Assembly: GCA_019694975.1 (NCBI GenBank)
Contig: JAIBAY010000010.1
Span: 61,270-125,269, forward strand
Direction of reading: 5' to 3'
DNA: 64,000 nt
Origin: Chitinophagales bacterium
GTDB taxonomy: Bacteria; Bacteroidota; Bacteroidia; Chitinophagales; UBA10324
The notes under the pieces were generated by a model. That model did no database searches. It saw only the letters and a program-made list of their open reading frames with translations, and had not been told where the DNA came from. Below, piece by piece: positions 20,104 to 29,547 of the stretch. The position numbers and the translations under genes are program-made. Position 1 is the stretch's first letter. Each line of letters opens with the position of its first letter.

Positions 20104-20598
20104 AGTTCTAACAACTTTTTTCACCGCTTCCCACACCATCTCCGGCTCATAACCCTTCCGTATCAGGTGTGCAGCAAGCTTCTGCTGCCGGGCGGGCATC
20201 GTTCCGCCTTTAATCAGCGCCGATTTCTTTTGGAGCTCCTGCATAAATGTTTTTTCATAATCACCCGCTTCAATTTCTTTCATTGCCTTGTTGATGCAGT
20301 AGTCAGACACACCCTTAAACTTTAATGACTGTTTGATTTTTGTTTTCCCCCAACCCTTCATCCTGAATTTTCCCCGTGCATAGGCCACGGCAAATCTTTC
20401 TTCATTCAGGAAGTTCTCTTCAATCAGGGCAACGATAATATTCTCCAGTGCAATACCGCGCTGACCTGATTCCAGCAGTTTGTAGCGCACCTCCTGCTGA
20501 CAGCGTTCCTGGTAAGTGCAATACTTTCGCAATTTTTCCAGCGCCTGCGCAGGGGTGAGGAATTTTTTTCCGGGAGCTGTTTTCATCTGCATCTTCAA
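20101..20598 (-). CDS. recX: Regulatory protein RecX
   Basis: A 165-residue RecX built of three-helix tandem repeats. ALEKLRKYCTYQERCQQEVRYKL opens the first, NFLNEERFAVAYARGKFRMKGWGKTKIKQSLKFKGV is the conserved central repeat, and LIRKGYEPEMVWEAVKK closes the last. RecX binds and inhibits RecA filaments. The start may be the second or third in-frame Met (MQMKTAPG). It is not next to recA here; the upstream same-strand neighbour is porZ, with a gap of about 120 bases. Confidence 0.92.
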   Translation of the reverse strand: MKMQMKTAPGKKFLTPAQALEKLRKYCTYQERCQQEVRYKLLESGQRGIALENIIVALIEENFLNEERFAVAYARGKFRMKGWGKTKIKQSLKFKGVSDYCINKAMKEIEAGDYEKTFMQELQKKSALIKGGTMPARQQKLAAHLIRKGYEPEMVWEAVKKVVRT

Positions 20599-20719
20599 GC
20601 GGTTAATGACATCCTGAGGGTGTGGTGTTGCCCGACGGAAGAGATGGTTCTGCCGCCGTTCATTGTCTGCTGATTACGATAAGCATATTTCCGCCGAATG
20701 GCAGTAAATACTGCAGCCA

Positions 20720-23020
20720 TTAATTCACGATCAGCAACTTGGCGACGCAGGTTACGGAACCGTCTTCGTTCGACGCCATCACTAAGTACACTCCTGTTTT
20801 TGCACGCCGGCCATTGTAGTCATTGCCATCCCAGATCACCTGCCCGCCGAGTGCATTGGTTTTATAAATGAGAATGCCTTCCGCATCGGTTATTTTCACT
20901 TCCGCATTGTTCACAACATGGCTGATGGCAATCGGCCCTGTATAGTTTTCCCTTACAGGATTAGGAAACACAACCGGCTCACAGCTTTTTACAGAACCGG
21001 CAGTCGCGTCGCTGCGATATACCATGATACCCTTTTCAGTGCCGATAAACACTTCGCCTGTTGTATTGTCAATATCAAGCGCGGTAATATAGTCGGAAAG
21101 CAACGGGCTGTTTTCCGTGGTAAAATGAAGAATCTCCTGCGTGCCGTCTTCCGAAAAAAGCCAGACACCATTGTCGGTGGCAAACCATTTTCTGTTGGCG
21201 CCATCCACGGCAATCTTTTTCACATTTTCTGTGCCCAGCAAATAACCATTGTATCCATCGGCAGCGGTTATCACAATCTGTTGTGCATCGCAGGGATAAT
21301 CAGAAAAGATATCGCCGGGACAATAATAAACTGTGACACCCTGATCCGTGCCCACCCAGATATTACCATCCTTATCAGTCGCCACACAGTTCACATTTTG
21401 TGAAGGCAGGTTGCCCTGTCCGGGTCCGGTAATCAGTTTCTTGTATTGGTCATCTGACTTGTTTTCCAGGTCGCTGCCATAATTGAAAACCATGAGCCCT
21501 TGCCGGGGAAGCACAAACCAGGCCTGATCGTATTGATCAAAAGTCATTTGCAACACCCATTGCTGATCGATGGGGAAGGTGGGTTCAAAACTCAGCCAGT
21601 TATCGTCTGTTGTTTTTACACAGATGGGAGACAATGAGCCGAAGTTGGCCGCCCACAGATTTCCATAACGGTCGAATGCAATGTCGGTTACCTTAACCCT
21701 GGCGATGTCGCCATTGGCACCGGTAAGTGAGCTGTTTTCCTGCGTGTATTGATTCACGATGCCCAGCACATCATCATATTCAAACATGCCAAGCCAAAGG
21801 CTGCCAAAGTATGCATGATTATTAGCCGCATTCACCGTTACGCAAACAATGTCAAAAGAATCCTTCAGTATCGGCGTATTATTCACATCGTACGATGACC
21901 ACTCGTCATCTATGCGTACAAAAAATCCGCTGCGGTTATAGACAAACCCATAAGATGCATTGTAGCCGCCGGGCGCAACATACAGGTTGTTGGTGGTACT
22001 GTTTACGGCAAGGTCAAATACGCTCGACGTATTCGGCCCGTTAGGATAGAGCACTTCCGTGTAGTCGTTTGAAACTTTTTTCAGGCCTTCATAAAGATCG
22101 GCGATCCACAAGGCATCGCCGTCTTCAATGGCCTGATAAGGTTGCCCGCTGTACATCGAATCTAATGCGCCGGAAGTATTGAGCGTCATCACCCGTGTTC
22201 CCGAACTGCCGATTTGCGACATCACCAGCCTGGTGCTGCCCGGTTCCATCTTGCGCACAGGGTAACCTTGACGGATAAGACCGACAGACCATGTGTTATC
22301 CTGCTGCCTGAACAAGGTATCACCCTTTGCAGTGTATACCTGTCCGTTGAAGTAGGTAATATCTGTATAGTTGCCTTTCGCTAGACCATCAGCGGTGGTA
22401 AAAGTGTACCAGCTCCTGAAGTCAACCAGGGTAGGGTCGTTAAGCTGCCCGCGAAGTACACCTGCTGTGGTTGCTGCATATAAATAACTGCCGTCGCAGG
22501 TCAGATCATTTACCTGCAGGTTAGCACCATTCTCGCCAATAAAATAAGTGTCTTTGATCTCATACTTCTGAACATCCAGCACTACAATGCCGAAGCCGCA
22601 ACTGAGGTAGGCATAATCACCATACACATACACACCGTAAATGGATTTATCACCAACAATACTCTTGCGCTTGATATCTGAGATATTAATAACCTGGCCG
22701 TTTTTAATAATATCAATGTTGCTGTTGAGATAGCAGATGATTAATTGATTATGTGCTTTATCAAATGCCACAATGTTGGACTGAATATCGGAGAGGCCGG
22801 TAACAGTAGTAAGCGCTTCCATTGAATTGTCGCTTTTATCAACTGCATACACCGTCAGCTCTGTAGCACAATAAATCTTATTGTCCGAGGCCGTAACACC
22901 AATGGCATTGCGATAGGGTAGTTCGGTTTTCCATTGACCCAGGGCAAGTGGCTGAGCAAACGAACAGTGACATAAGCCGGCAGTGAATACGACAAACAGA
23001 AGGAAAAATATTCTTATCAT
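20720..23020 (-). CDS. porZ: Type IX secretion system component PorZ-like
   Basis: A 766-residue secreted beta-propeller protein. After a signal peptide (MIRIFFLLFVVFTAGLCHCSFA) it begins with the PorZ-type sequence WKTELPYRNAIGVTASDNKI, followed by two seven-bladed propellers. These include SDIKRKSIVGDKSIYGVYVYG, YLSCGFGIVVLDVQKYEIKDTYFIGENG and WVGTDQGVTVYY. The last ~80 residues are a T9SS C-terminal sorting domain (CEPVVFPNPVRENYTGPIAI ... TGVYLVMASNEDG). In Porphyromonas, PorZ is part of the cell-surface attachment complex with the sortase PorU. Start ATG 23020 begins the signal peptide; ATG 23068 would add 16 residues. A sensor-type propeller protein is the alternative, but no kinase domain is present. 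Confidence 0.87.
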   Translation of the reverse strand: MIRIFFLLFVVFTAGLCHCSFAQPLALGQWKTELPYRNAIGVTASDNKIYCATELTVYAVDKSDNSMEALTTVTGLSDIQSNIVAFDKAHNQLIICYLNSNIDIIKNGQVINISDIKRKSIVGDKSIYGVYVYGDYAYLSCGFGIVVLDVQKYEIKDTYFIGENGANLQVNDLTCDGSYLYAATTAGVLRGQLNDPTLVDFRSWYTFTTADGLAKGNYTDITYFNGQVYTAKGDTLFRQQDNTWSVGLIRQGYPVRKMEPGSTRLVMSQIGSSGTRVMTLNTSGALDSMYSGQPYQAIEDGDALWIADLYEGLKKVSNDYTEVLYPNGPNTSSVFDLAVNSTTNNLYVAPGGYNASYGFVYNRSGFFVRIDDEWSSYDVNNTPILKDSFDIVCVTVNAANNHAYFGSLWLGMFEYDDVLGIVNQYTQENSSLTGANGDIARVKVTDIAFDRYGNLWAANFGSLSPICVKTTDDNWLSFEPTFPIDQQWVLQMTFDQYDQAWFVLPRQGLMVFNYGSDLENKSDDQYKKLITGPGQGNLPSQNVNCVATDKDGNIWVGTDQGVTVYYCPGDIFSDYPCDAQQIVITAADGYNGYLLGTENVKKIAVDGANRKWFATDNGVWLFSEDGTQEILHFTTENSPLLSDYITALDIDNTTGEVFIGTEKGIMVYRSDATAGSVKSCEPVVFPNPVRENYTGPIAISHVVNNAEVKITDAEGILIYKTNALGGQVIWDGNDYNGRRAKTGVYLVMASNEDGSVTCVAKLLIVN

Positions 23021-23068
23021 CAGGTAGCGAAAATAGAAAGAAATGATCAGAGGAATGGAACGTGACAT

Positions 23069-23563
23069 CTCATGCTTTATTACATCACTGGCATGTTGCC
23101 GGTTGCAGTTACTGGAAGCTGTCTCAAAATGCTTGTAGTCATGTTGCTCCGATTGATCGGGATCAGGATCTCTTCAGTTCATTGGCAGATACCGAAATAA
23201 ATTCGGCATGACCGCATTGATGGCCTGTTTGGACATAGCTTCTGATACTTCAGCATCAAAGATGCAGGATCAGCACACAGCGGATGAAAATGGTTGATTG
23301 GGCAATCTGTTTTACATGGTCTCAGCCACCATCATCCTCGCATGCATGCGGCTCTTCTTTTTGTAACTTCGCCCACTTTTTATCTTCCGGCCGGAACTGT
23401 ATTACAGGGTTGAGGATTCAATGAATCATTGTGTGGTTGTTAACGGTTGAAGGCAGGGCTGATGCGGAAGGTGAAGAAGAGAAAACGATACAGCACACAA
23501 CAGTCACTTAGCGGGAAAGGGCAGTGCTGCCAATAAATGGTTGAATTCACAATTGACTTGCAT
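23069..23563. other. 495-base divergent intergenic region porZ/ileS
   Basis: No gene is supported here. The segment 23115-23213 looks like an intergenic repeat element (listed separately). The remainder, including the 350 bases before ileS, holds no T-box-like or other RNA element that I recognise. Confidence 0.5.
23115..23213. repeat. Intergenic REP/MITE-like element with two small hairpins
   Basis: Read on the minus strand it runs from GGTCATGCCGAATTTATTTCGG to GCATTTTGAGACAGCTTC. It contains two short inverted repeats, CCGAA-ataaa-TTCGG (23192-23206) and CCGAT-tg-ATCGG (23149-23160). This wording resembles dispersed intergenic 'TCATGCCGAA...TTTCGGCAT' elements of Bacteroidota. I found no second copy in this window. 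Confidence 0.5.
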
Positions 23564-26500
23564 ATGAACAAATCCTATCCTGAGTATAAAGCGCTGGACC
23601 TCGCCGGTATCGACAAGGAGATCCTGCAGTTCTGGAACGATGAACACATTTTTGAGAAAAGTGTATCGTCCCGCAAAGGAAATACACCGTATATTTTTTA
23701 TGATGGCCCGCCATCCGCCAATGGCCGGCCCGGCATTCACCATGTGATTTCCCGTACCATCAAGGATCTGTTTTGCCGCTATAAAACACTTAAAGGATTT
23801 GAAGTGAAACGCAAGGCGGGATGGGATACGCATGGATTGCCGGTTGAACTGGCTGTTGAGAAACTGCTGGGTATCCGCAAAGATGATATCGGTAAAAAAA
23901 TATCGGTGGAAGAATACAACCGGATCTGCAAAGAGGAAGTTTTAAAATATAAAGATGTATGGGAAGACCTGACCAGGAAGATGGGCTATTGGCTGGATCT
24001 TGATCATCCATATATCACCTTCGAGACCGATTACATTGAAACCCTTTGGTGGCTGTTGAAACAGTTTCACGAAAAAGGATATTTGTATGAAGGCTATTCC
24101 ATTCAGCCGTATTCACCGGCAGCCGGCACCGGCCTCAGCAGCCACGAACTCAATCAGCCGGGTACCTACAAGCCACTGCGCGATACGGCCATTGTGGCGC
24201 AGTTCAAGATCAGCCCCGATTCGCTGGCACAAAGCCCATTGTCGAAATTTGTGGCCGGCGACAGCGCCTGTTATTTTCTTGCCTGGACCACCACGCCATG
24301 GACATTGCCCTCTAACTGTGCATTGGCCATAGGAGAAAAAATTACCTATTCACTGGTCAGAACGTTTAACCCTTACACGTACAAAGAAGTTATCCTGATT
24401 CTTGCCAAAGAGCTCACCGGTAAATATTTTCCGGTGAAGAATGCCACACTGAACTGGGATGACTATCAGCCCGGCAACAAGGATATTCCATTTGCTGTAC
24501 TGGGTGATGTAACCGGAAAACAACTGGAAGGCATCGTATATGAGCAACTCATGCCTTATGTACAGCCAGCAGGCAAAGCCTTAATGGTGGTTGCGGGTGA
24601 TTTTGTTACCACAGAAGATGGTACTGGTATCGTTCATATTGCACCGAGCTTTGGAGCGGATGATTTTCGCGTGGCCAAAAAATATGGCATAGGGTCACTC
24701 ACCTTAGTAGACAAGCGCGGAAGGTTTGTGCCGGAAGTAACAGATTTTGCCAATGAATTTGTGAAAGAGCAATACCTCACCGATGAAGAGAAGGCAGCGG
24801 AAACGAAAAAGCAGGGACGTGATAAATACCTTTCTGTTGATGAAAGGATCGCCATCAGGCTGAAGCAGGAAAATAAAGCCTTTAAAGTAGAAAAGCTCGA
24901 GCACAGCTATCCGCACTGCTGGCGCACCGATAAACCCATACTTTATTACCCGCTTGATTCTTGGTTTATCAAAACCACCGCCGCACGCGAACGGCTTATT
25001 GAACTCAACAAATCGATCAACTGGAAACCCGAATCCACCGGTACGGGCAGGTTTGGCAACTGGCTGGAAAACCTGCAGGACTGGAATCTTTCCCGCTCCC
25101 GCTTTTGGGGTACGCCGCTTCCGGTTTGGATTACAGACGACCGTTCGGAAGAATGCTGCATCGGTTCTATTGAGGAGCTCACTACGGCTTATCAGCAGGC
25201 AAAAGCAGCCGGTTATAATCAATCGCTGGCGCTGGAGATCGAAGACGGGAAGCTCGTTATTGATTTGCATAAACCCTTTGTGGATGAGATCGTACTGCTC
25301 TCACCTTCCGGCAAGCCCATGAAACGGGTGCCTGACCTGATCGACGTTTGGTTCGACTCCGGTGCTATGCCGTATGCTCAGTTACACTTTCCGTTTGAAA
25401 ATAGGGAGACGCTTGCGGAAAATTTTCCTGCCGACTATATTGCCGAAGGAGTTGATCAGACCCGCGGCTGGTTTTTCACCCTGCATGTAATTGCTGTAAT
25501 GCTCTTTGATTCGGTGGCATTCAAAAATGTAATAGCGAATGGACTGGTGCTCGATAAGTTCGGCAACAAAATGTCGAAACGGCTGGGCAATATCGTAGAA
25601 CCATTTGAAACACTGAGTCAGTATGGCGCAGATGCCACGCGCTGGTACCTCATCAGCAATGCGCAACCGTGGGATAACCTGAAGTTTGACAGCAATGGCA
25701 TTGATGAGGTTCGCAGAAAGCTGTTTGGCACACTCTATAATACGTATGCCTTCTTTGCACTCTATGCCAATATAGACGGGTTTACCTACCGGGAAGAAGA
25801 GGTTCCCGTAGCGGAAAGGCCGGAAATTGATCGCTGGATACTTTCCTTATTAAACTCGCTGGTGAAAGAAACGGAATCGGCCTATGAAGATTATGAACCG
25901 ACTAAGGCTGCAAGGGCCATACAGACTTTCGTTGATGAACACCTGAGTAACTGGTATGTCAGGCTTTGCCGGCGCCGCTTCTGGAAAGGAGATTATGAGG
26001 CAGATAAGATTGCGGCATATCAGACACTTTATACCTGCCTGGAAACACTTACGCAACTCATGTCATCGGTATCGCCGTTTTTCACCGACTGGCTGTTCAG
26101 AAACCTCAACCTTGTTACCGGCAGAATGGCTGAACCATCCGTTCACCTCACCGCATTTCCAGCCTTCCGGGCACACCTCGTTGATAAGCAGCTGGAAGAA
26201 CGGATGCAACTGGCACAGCATATCTCTTCCCTCGTTTTATCGCTTCGAAAAAAGGTGAATATCAAGGTTCGACAGCCATTGAGCAGGATAATGATCCCCT
26301 ATTCCGGTGATGCATTCAGGGCACAGATGCTCAGAGTCAGGGAACTGATCTTGTCGGAAGTGAATGTCAAGGAGCTCGACTTTGTAACAGATACCTCAGG
26401 ACTTGTCACCAAAAAGGTAAAACCCAATTTCAAGTTGCTGGGAGCACGCCTCGGAAAGAAGATGAAAGCCGTAAGCGAACAATTACTGACGCTCCATCAG

Positions 26501-26932
26501 GATCAGATACAGATGCTGGAATTGGAAGGGTTTGTAGAATTAATACTTGATAATGAAGCTGTTGTGGTTAATCTTGCCGAAGTGGAAGTGATTTCAGAAG
26601 ATATTCCTGGCTGGCAGGTTGCCAATCAGAATGACCTCACGGTGGCACTGGATGTAACGATCACTCCGGCATTGCAGGAAGAAGGACATGCCCGCGAACT
26701 GGTAAACAAAATCCAGAAAATAAGGAAAGATATGGGCCTGAGCGTCACCGACCGGATCACTGTTTCCATCAGGCAAAGCGAGGCAATAAATTCGGCTGTA
26801 ATGAATTTTAAAAACTATATTTGCGCCGAAATTTTAGCCGATACTTTAGAATTGGTTGATTCACTGACAGATGCAACATTCATTGAGGTGAACGATTTTC
26901 AGGTGGAGGTAATTGTCAAACAAAAAAAGTGA
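23564..26932 (+). CDS. ileS: Isoleucyl-tRNA synthetase
   Basis: A class I aminoacyl-tRNA synthetase of 1122 residues. It has the HIGH-type motif (GPPSANGRPGIHHV, near residue 55), a large CP1 editing domain (WTTTPWTLPSNCALAIG, TEDGTGIVHIAPSFGADDF near 350) and KMSKR (DKFGNKMSKRLGNIV) near 668. The anticodon-binding and C-terminal domains follow (VRQPLSRIMIP, DFVELI-like region). The CP1 wording and length fit the eukaryote-like long IleS clade common in Bacteroidota, which in other bacteria is linked to mupirocin tolerance (family knowledge, not tested). Start ATG 23564 (MNKSYPEYKALDL) is preferred to 23537. The dksA-like gene follows directly. Confidence 0.95.
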   Translation: MNKSYPEYKALDLAGIDKEILQFWNDEHIFEKSVSSRKGNTPYIFYDGPPSANGRPGIHHVISRTIKDLFCRYKTLKGFEVKRKAGWDTHGLPVELAVEKLLGIRKDDIGKKISVEEYNRICKEEVLKYKDVWEDLTRKMGYWLDLDHPYITFETDYIETLWWLLKQFHEKGYLYEGYSIQPYSPAAGTGLSSHELNQPGTYKPLRDTAIVAQFKISPDSLAQSPLSKFVAGDSACYFLAWTTTPWTLPSNCALAIGEKITYSLVRTFNPYTYKEVILILAKELTGKYFPVKNATLNWDDYQPGNKDIPFAVLGDVTGKQLEGIVYEQLMPYVQPAGKALMVVAGDFVTTEDGTGIVHIAPSFGADDFRVAKKYGIGSLTLVDKRGRFVPEVTDFANEFVKEQYLTDEEKAAETKKQGRDKYLSVDERIAIRLKQENKAFKVEKLEHSYPHCWRTDKPILYYPLDSWFIKTTAARERLIELNKSINWKPESTGTGRFGNWLENLQDWNLSRSRFWGTPLPVWITDDRSEECCIGSIEELTTAYQQAKAAGYNQSLALEIEDGKLVIDLHKPFVDEIVLLSPSGKPMKRVPDLIDVWFDSGAMPYAQLHFPFENRETLAENFPADYIAEGVDQTRGWFFTLHVIAVMLFDSVAFKNVIANGLVLDKFGNKMSKRLGNIVEPFETLSQYGADATRWYLISNAQPWDNLKFDSNGIDEVRRKLFGTLYNTYAFFALYANIDGFTYREEEVPVAERPEIDRWILSLLNSLVKETESAYEDYEPTKAARAIQTFVDEHLSNWYVRLCRRRFWKGDYEADKIAAYQTLYTCLETLTQLMSSVSPFFTDWLFRNLNLVTGRMAEPSVHLTAFPAFRAHLVDKQLEERMQLAQHISSLVLSLRKKVNIKVRQPLSRIMIPYSGDAFRAQMLRVRELILSEVNVKELDFVTDTSGLVTKKVKPNFKLLGARLGKKMKAVSEQLLTLHQDQIQMLELEGFVELILDNEAVVVNLAEVEVISEDIPGWQVANQNDLTVALDVTITPALQEEGHARELVNKIQKIRKDMGLSVTDRITVSIRQSEAINSAVMNFKNYICAEILADTLELVDSLTDATFIEVNDFQVEVIVKQKK

Positions 26933-26940
26933 ACGTGAAC

Positions 26941-27708
26941 ATGGCAAAGAGCATAAAAAAGGTTGCCCCCAAGCCCGCGAAGAAGTCAGCCGCCACCAAG
27001 AAAAAACCTGTTGCCAAAAAAGTGGTAAAACCAGCACCTAAAAAATCGAAACCTGCTGTTGCTTCTAAGAAACAGGCAAAACCGGCAAAAGCTGCCACAA
27101 AGCACGTTTCCAAAGCGGTAAAAAAGGCAACTTCTAAACCATTGATAAAGAAGGTAGTAAAAACCACCCCAGCAAAGAAAGTGGTAAAACCCGAGGCGAA
27201 AAAAGTTGTAAAGGCAGAAATCAAACCTGTAATCAAACCGACAGCAAAAGTAACGCCGCAGGTACATGGCAAAGATGTGGTTAAGCCGATCGTGAGAAAA
27301 ACCATTCAGCCTGCAAAAAAGAAAGAACCGGAATTGAGAACACGCTATAGCGATGATGAACTGGAAGAGTTCAGACTGTTGATCCTTGATAAACTGGATG
27401 CAGCAAAAAAGGAACTGAAGTACCTGCAGGACCAGATTAACCGCAAGGATGACAACGGTACAGACGACACTGAAAATAAGTTTGCTTCCGCCGATGACGG
27501 CTCCAGCAGTATGGAGCGTGAATATCTTAACCAGATGGCGGCGCGCCAGATCATGTATCTTGATCATCTTGACAAGGCGCTGGTACGCATACAAAACAAG
27601 ACCTATGGCATTTGCCGTGTAACCGGTAAGCTGATCGAGAAAGAACGCCTCAAATCTGTGCCGCACGCTACGCTTAGCATGGAGGCCAAACTGATGCAGT
27701 CACATTAG
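26941..27708 (+). CDS. TraR/DksA-family protein with lysine-rich histone-H1-like N-terminus
   Basis: A 255-residue protein in two parts. Residues 1-125 are almost pure K/A/P/V/T (KKVVKP, KKPVAKK, AKKVVK words), like a histone H1 tail. Residues about 130-250 form a DksA/TraR region: a helical hairpin (SDDELEEFRLLILDKLDAAKKELKYL, then REYLNQMAARQIMYLDHLDKALVRI) and the end motif YGICRVTGKLIEKERLKSVPHATLS. Of the four zinc cysteines of DksA only the first remains (C-x-x-T, then S and A). It is probably a nucleoid- or RNA-polymerase-associated regulator. ATG 26941 follows the ileS stop (26932) by 8 bases and lspA starts 2 bases after its stop, so the three genes form an operon. Confidence 0.9.
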   Translation: MAKSIKKVAPKPAKKSAATKKKPVAKKVVKPAPKKSKPAVASKKQAKPAKAATKHVSKAVKKATSKPLIKKVVKTTPAKKVVKPEAKKVVKAEIKPVIKPTAKVTPQVHGKDVVKPIVRKTIQPAKKKEPELRTRYSDDELEEFRLLILDKLDAAKKELKYLQDQINRKDDNGTDDTENKFASADDGSSSMEREYLNQMAARQIMYLDHLDKALVRIQNKTYGICRVTGKLIEKERLKSVPHATLSMEAKLMQSH

Positions 27709-27710
27709 TC

Positions 27711-28370
27711 GTGCACTTGAAGTACCTCCGTCCTCTCTTAGTTATCTTGTCAGTATTGATAATTGACCAAACCCTCAAGTTTTGGGTGAAGTTGACTTTT
27801 GCATATACGGAAAGCATTCGCATCACCAGTTGGTTTTACCTTTATTTTATTGAGAACGAAGGCATGGCTTTTGGCTGGTCACTGGGAGGTGAATGGGGAA
27901 AATTACTGCTGAGCCTTTTCAGGCTTGTTGCAGTATTCCTGATAGGCTATTACCTCGTGCGGCTGGTTAAACAAAATGCACATCCCGGGTTTATCACTTC
28001 CATTTCCTTCATACTGGCCGGCGCAATCGGGAATATTCTCGATTCCGTATTCTATGGAATGATTTTCTCGGCCAGCACCGTGCAAACCGCAGCCACATTT
28101 TTGCCGGCTGCAGGAGGTTATGCCGGATGGCTGCATGGCCGGGTGGTGGACATGCTGTATTTTCCACTGTATGAAGGGTTTATTCCATCATGGATTCCCT
28201 ATTGGGGCGGTGAATATGTCATCTTCTTCCGACCGATATTTAATATTGCAGATGCCTCCATCACCACCGGCGTATTGCTGATCATTCTTTTTCAGAAACG
28301 TTTTTTTAAGCCGAAACCAAAATCAGCAGATGCAGACAAAGTGGCTGAAGAGGAACCTGCCGTAAACTGA
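27711..28370 (+). CDS. lspA: Lipoprotein signal peptidase II
   Basis: A 219-residue inner-membrane aspartic protease that cleaves prolipoproteins after lipidation. It has four transmembrane helices. The catalytic-region motifs are visible: IDQTLKFWVK (helix 1), FIENEGMAFGW, GAIGNILDSVFYG (first catalytic Asp) and FNIADASITTGV (second Asp). The loop between helices 3 and 4 is longer than in Escherichia coli, as usual in Bacteroidota. The start is GTG 27711, 2 bases after the stop of the DksA-like gene. It serves lipoproteins such as the TPR protein at 38948. Confidence 0.95.
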   Translation: MHLKYLRPLLVILSVLIIDQTLKFWVKLTFAYTESIRITSWFYLYFIENEGMAFGWSLGGEWGKLLLSLFRLVAVFLIGYYLVRLVKQNAHPGFITSISFILAGAIGNILDSVFYGMIFSASTVQTAATFLPAAGGYAGWLHGRVVDMLYFPLYEGFIPSWIPYWGGEYVIFFRPIFNIADASITTGVLLIILFQKRFFKPKPKSADADKVAEEEPAVN

Positions 28371-28633
28371 ATTCACTGAATTGCACTAATTATCTCCCGG
28401 CATTCGCTGATAGCATGCAAATGAATTTTTCCTGCTAGTGTATTCATGTTTTAATGTGGATGTCAGGACCGCATCGTTGAATCATCAGGCTGCCAGGCAT
28501 TTCATTAGTGGTTAAGGTTTAGTTAAAGGCAACGTATGCAGCTTAATGCCGCATCCATGAAGACCTGCTATGCCGTACCTTGGCCTTAATTTAATCCGGC
28601 TAAAATAACCTTAGCCGCTTTTCATAGTAATTG

Positions 28634-28641
28634 TACCTTTG
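28634..28641 (+). promoter_or_regulatory. Candidate -7 box before T9SS cargo gene
   Basis: TACCTTTG matches TAnnTTTG. TTAG at 28611-28614 lies 19 bases upstream as a weak -33 element. The predicted start near 28648 leaves a leader of about 24 bases to ATG 28672. Confidence 0.45.
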
Positions 28642-28671
28642 AAATTCATTCACTTCAATCTACTCCATCCC

Positions 28672-29496
28672 ATGAAAAAATTTTACTTACTGGTGTTGAC
28701 ACTCTCTCAATGTATCATCAGTTATGCGCAATTGCCTGAACTTATCTTTGGAAATCCTGCCAACGTTTCTATACTGAACTTCAGCCCTGTCATCAGTGTG
28801 GTGCAGTATGGTTCTGGCAGTACTTCACAAAATTTTGATCTGAATACAGATGGTAGCGGCGATATAAGCATCAATATCGAGAGAAAATTATCAGCACTGT
28901 ATGAATCTGCCTATATCACCTTCCCGAATGCTGCCGCAGAACTGGCACTTAGCAATGCTGATAACCTGACGGTAGTTGCCTTTAAGCCGGGCGATTCTCT
29001 CTTTGCTGATCAGTATTCTTATGACTTTGATGAATCTGCTTTTGATGGTGCCGTTTTATATGTAAAAAGCGGATCAAACAGCTATGGCCAGTTTTCCATA
29101 CCGGCCTTTCGTTACCTGGCATTTCGTATTGCCGCCACCGATACATTATATGGCTGGCTTCGCCTTAGCCGAACAGCTGATTTTAATACCGATAGCCTTG
29201 CTTACCGCGTAGATCAACTCGCTTACCAGGGTGAGCTGACCGATATTTTACCTATTCCAACATTGAATGATCTGCAGGTTTATCCAACGGTTACCGATGA
29301 TGCGGTGATGGTGGAAGGCAGTGATTTTTCAAAATCAGAGGCAAGTCTTTACACGTTAAGCGGTAAATTAATTTATCGTGCTGCGCTTAAACCATCTGAT
29401 AACATATTGCATCTTGCAGCATATCCCAACGGCATGTACCTGCTTGTGATATCAACTGAAGCGGGACGTCAGGCAGTTAAGCTCGTTAAACAATAA
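28672..29496 (+). CDS. T9SS-exported secreted protein of unknown function
   Basis: A 274-residue secreted protein. It has a signal peptide (MKKFYLLVLTLSQCIISYAQ) and a mid-region of beta-rich sequence with no family I recognise (FDLNTDGSGDISINIER; YLAFRIAATDTLYGWLRLSRT). It ends in a T9SS type A sorting domain from about residue 200 (NDLQVYPTVTDDAVMVEG ... LYTLSGKLIYR ... YPNGMYLLVIS). It is likely displayed on the cell surface or released. ATG 28672 is chosen because the signal peptide begins there; an upstream TTG at 28639 overlaps the promoter box. Weak hairpin TTTCAC-gcctg-GTGAAA follows the stop at 29500-29516. Confidence 0.85.
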   Translation: MKKFYLLVLTLSQCIISYAQLPELIFGNPANVSILNFSPVISVVQYGSGSTSQNFDLNTDGSGDISINIERKLSALYESAYITFPNAAAELALSNADNLTVVAFKPGDSLFADQYSYDFDESAFDGAVLYVKSGSNSYGQFSIPAFRYLAFRIAATDTLYGWLRLSRTADFNTDSLAYRVDQLAYQGELTDILPIPTLNDLQVYPTVTDDAVMVEGSDFSKSEASLYTLSGKLIYRAALKPSDNILHLAAYPNGMYLLVISTEAGRQAVKLVKQ

Positions 29497-29547
29497 CTGT
29501 TTCACGCCTGGTGAAAAATTGATAGTTTCGCTTACGTCAGCACTCAA

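Noticed and set aside
26986..27666. Long Phe/Cys-rich open frame antisense to the DksA-like gene
   Set aside because: It is the mirror of the lysine-rich repeat region and has no independent support.
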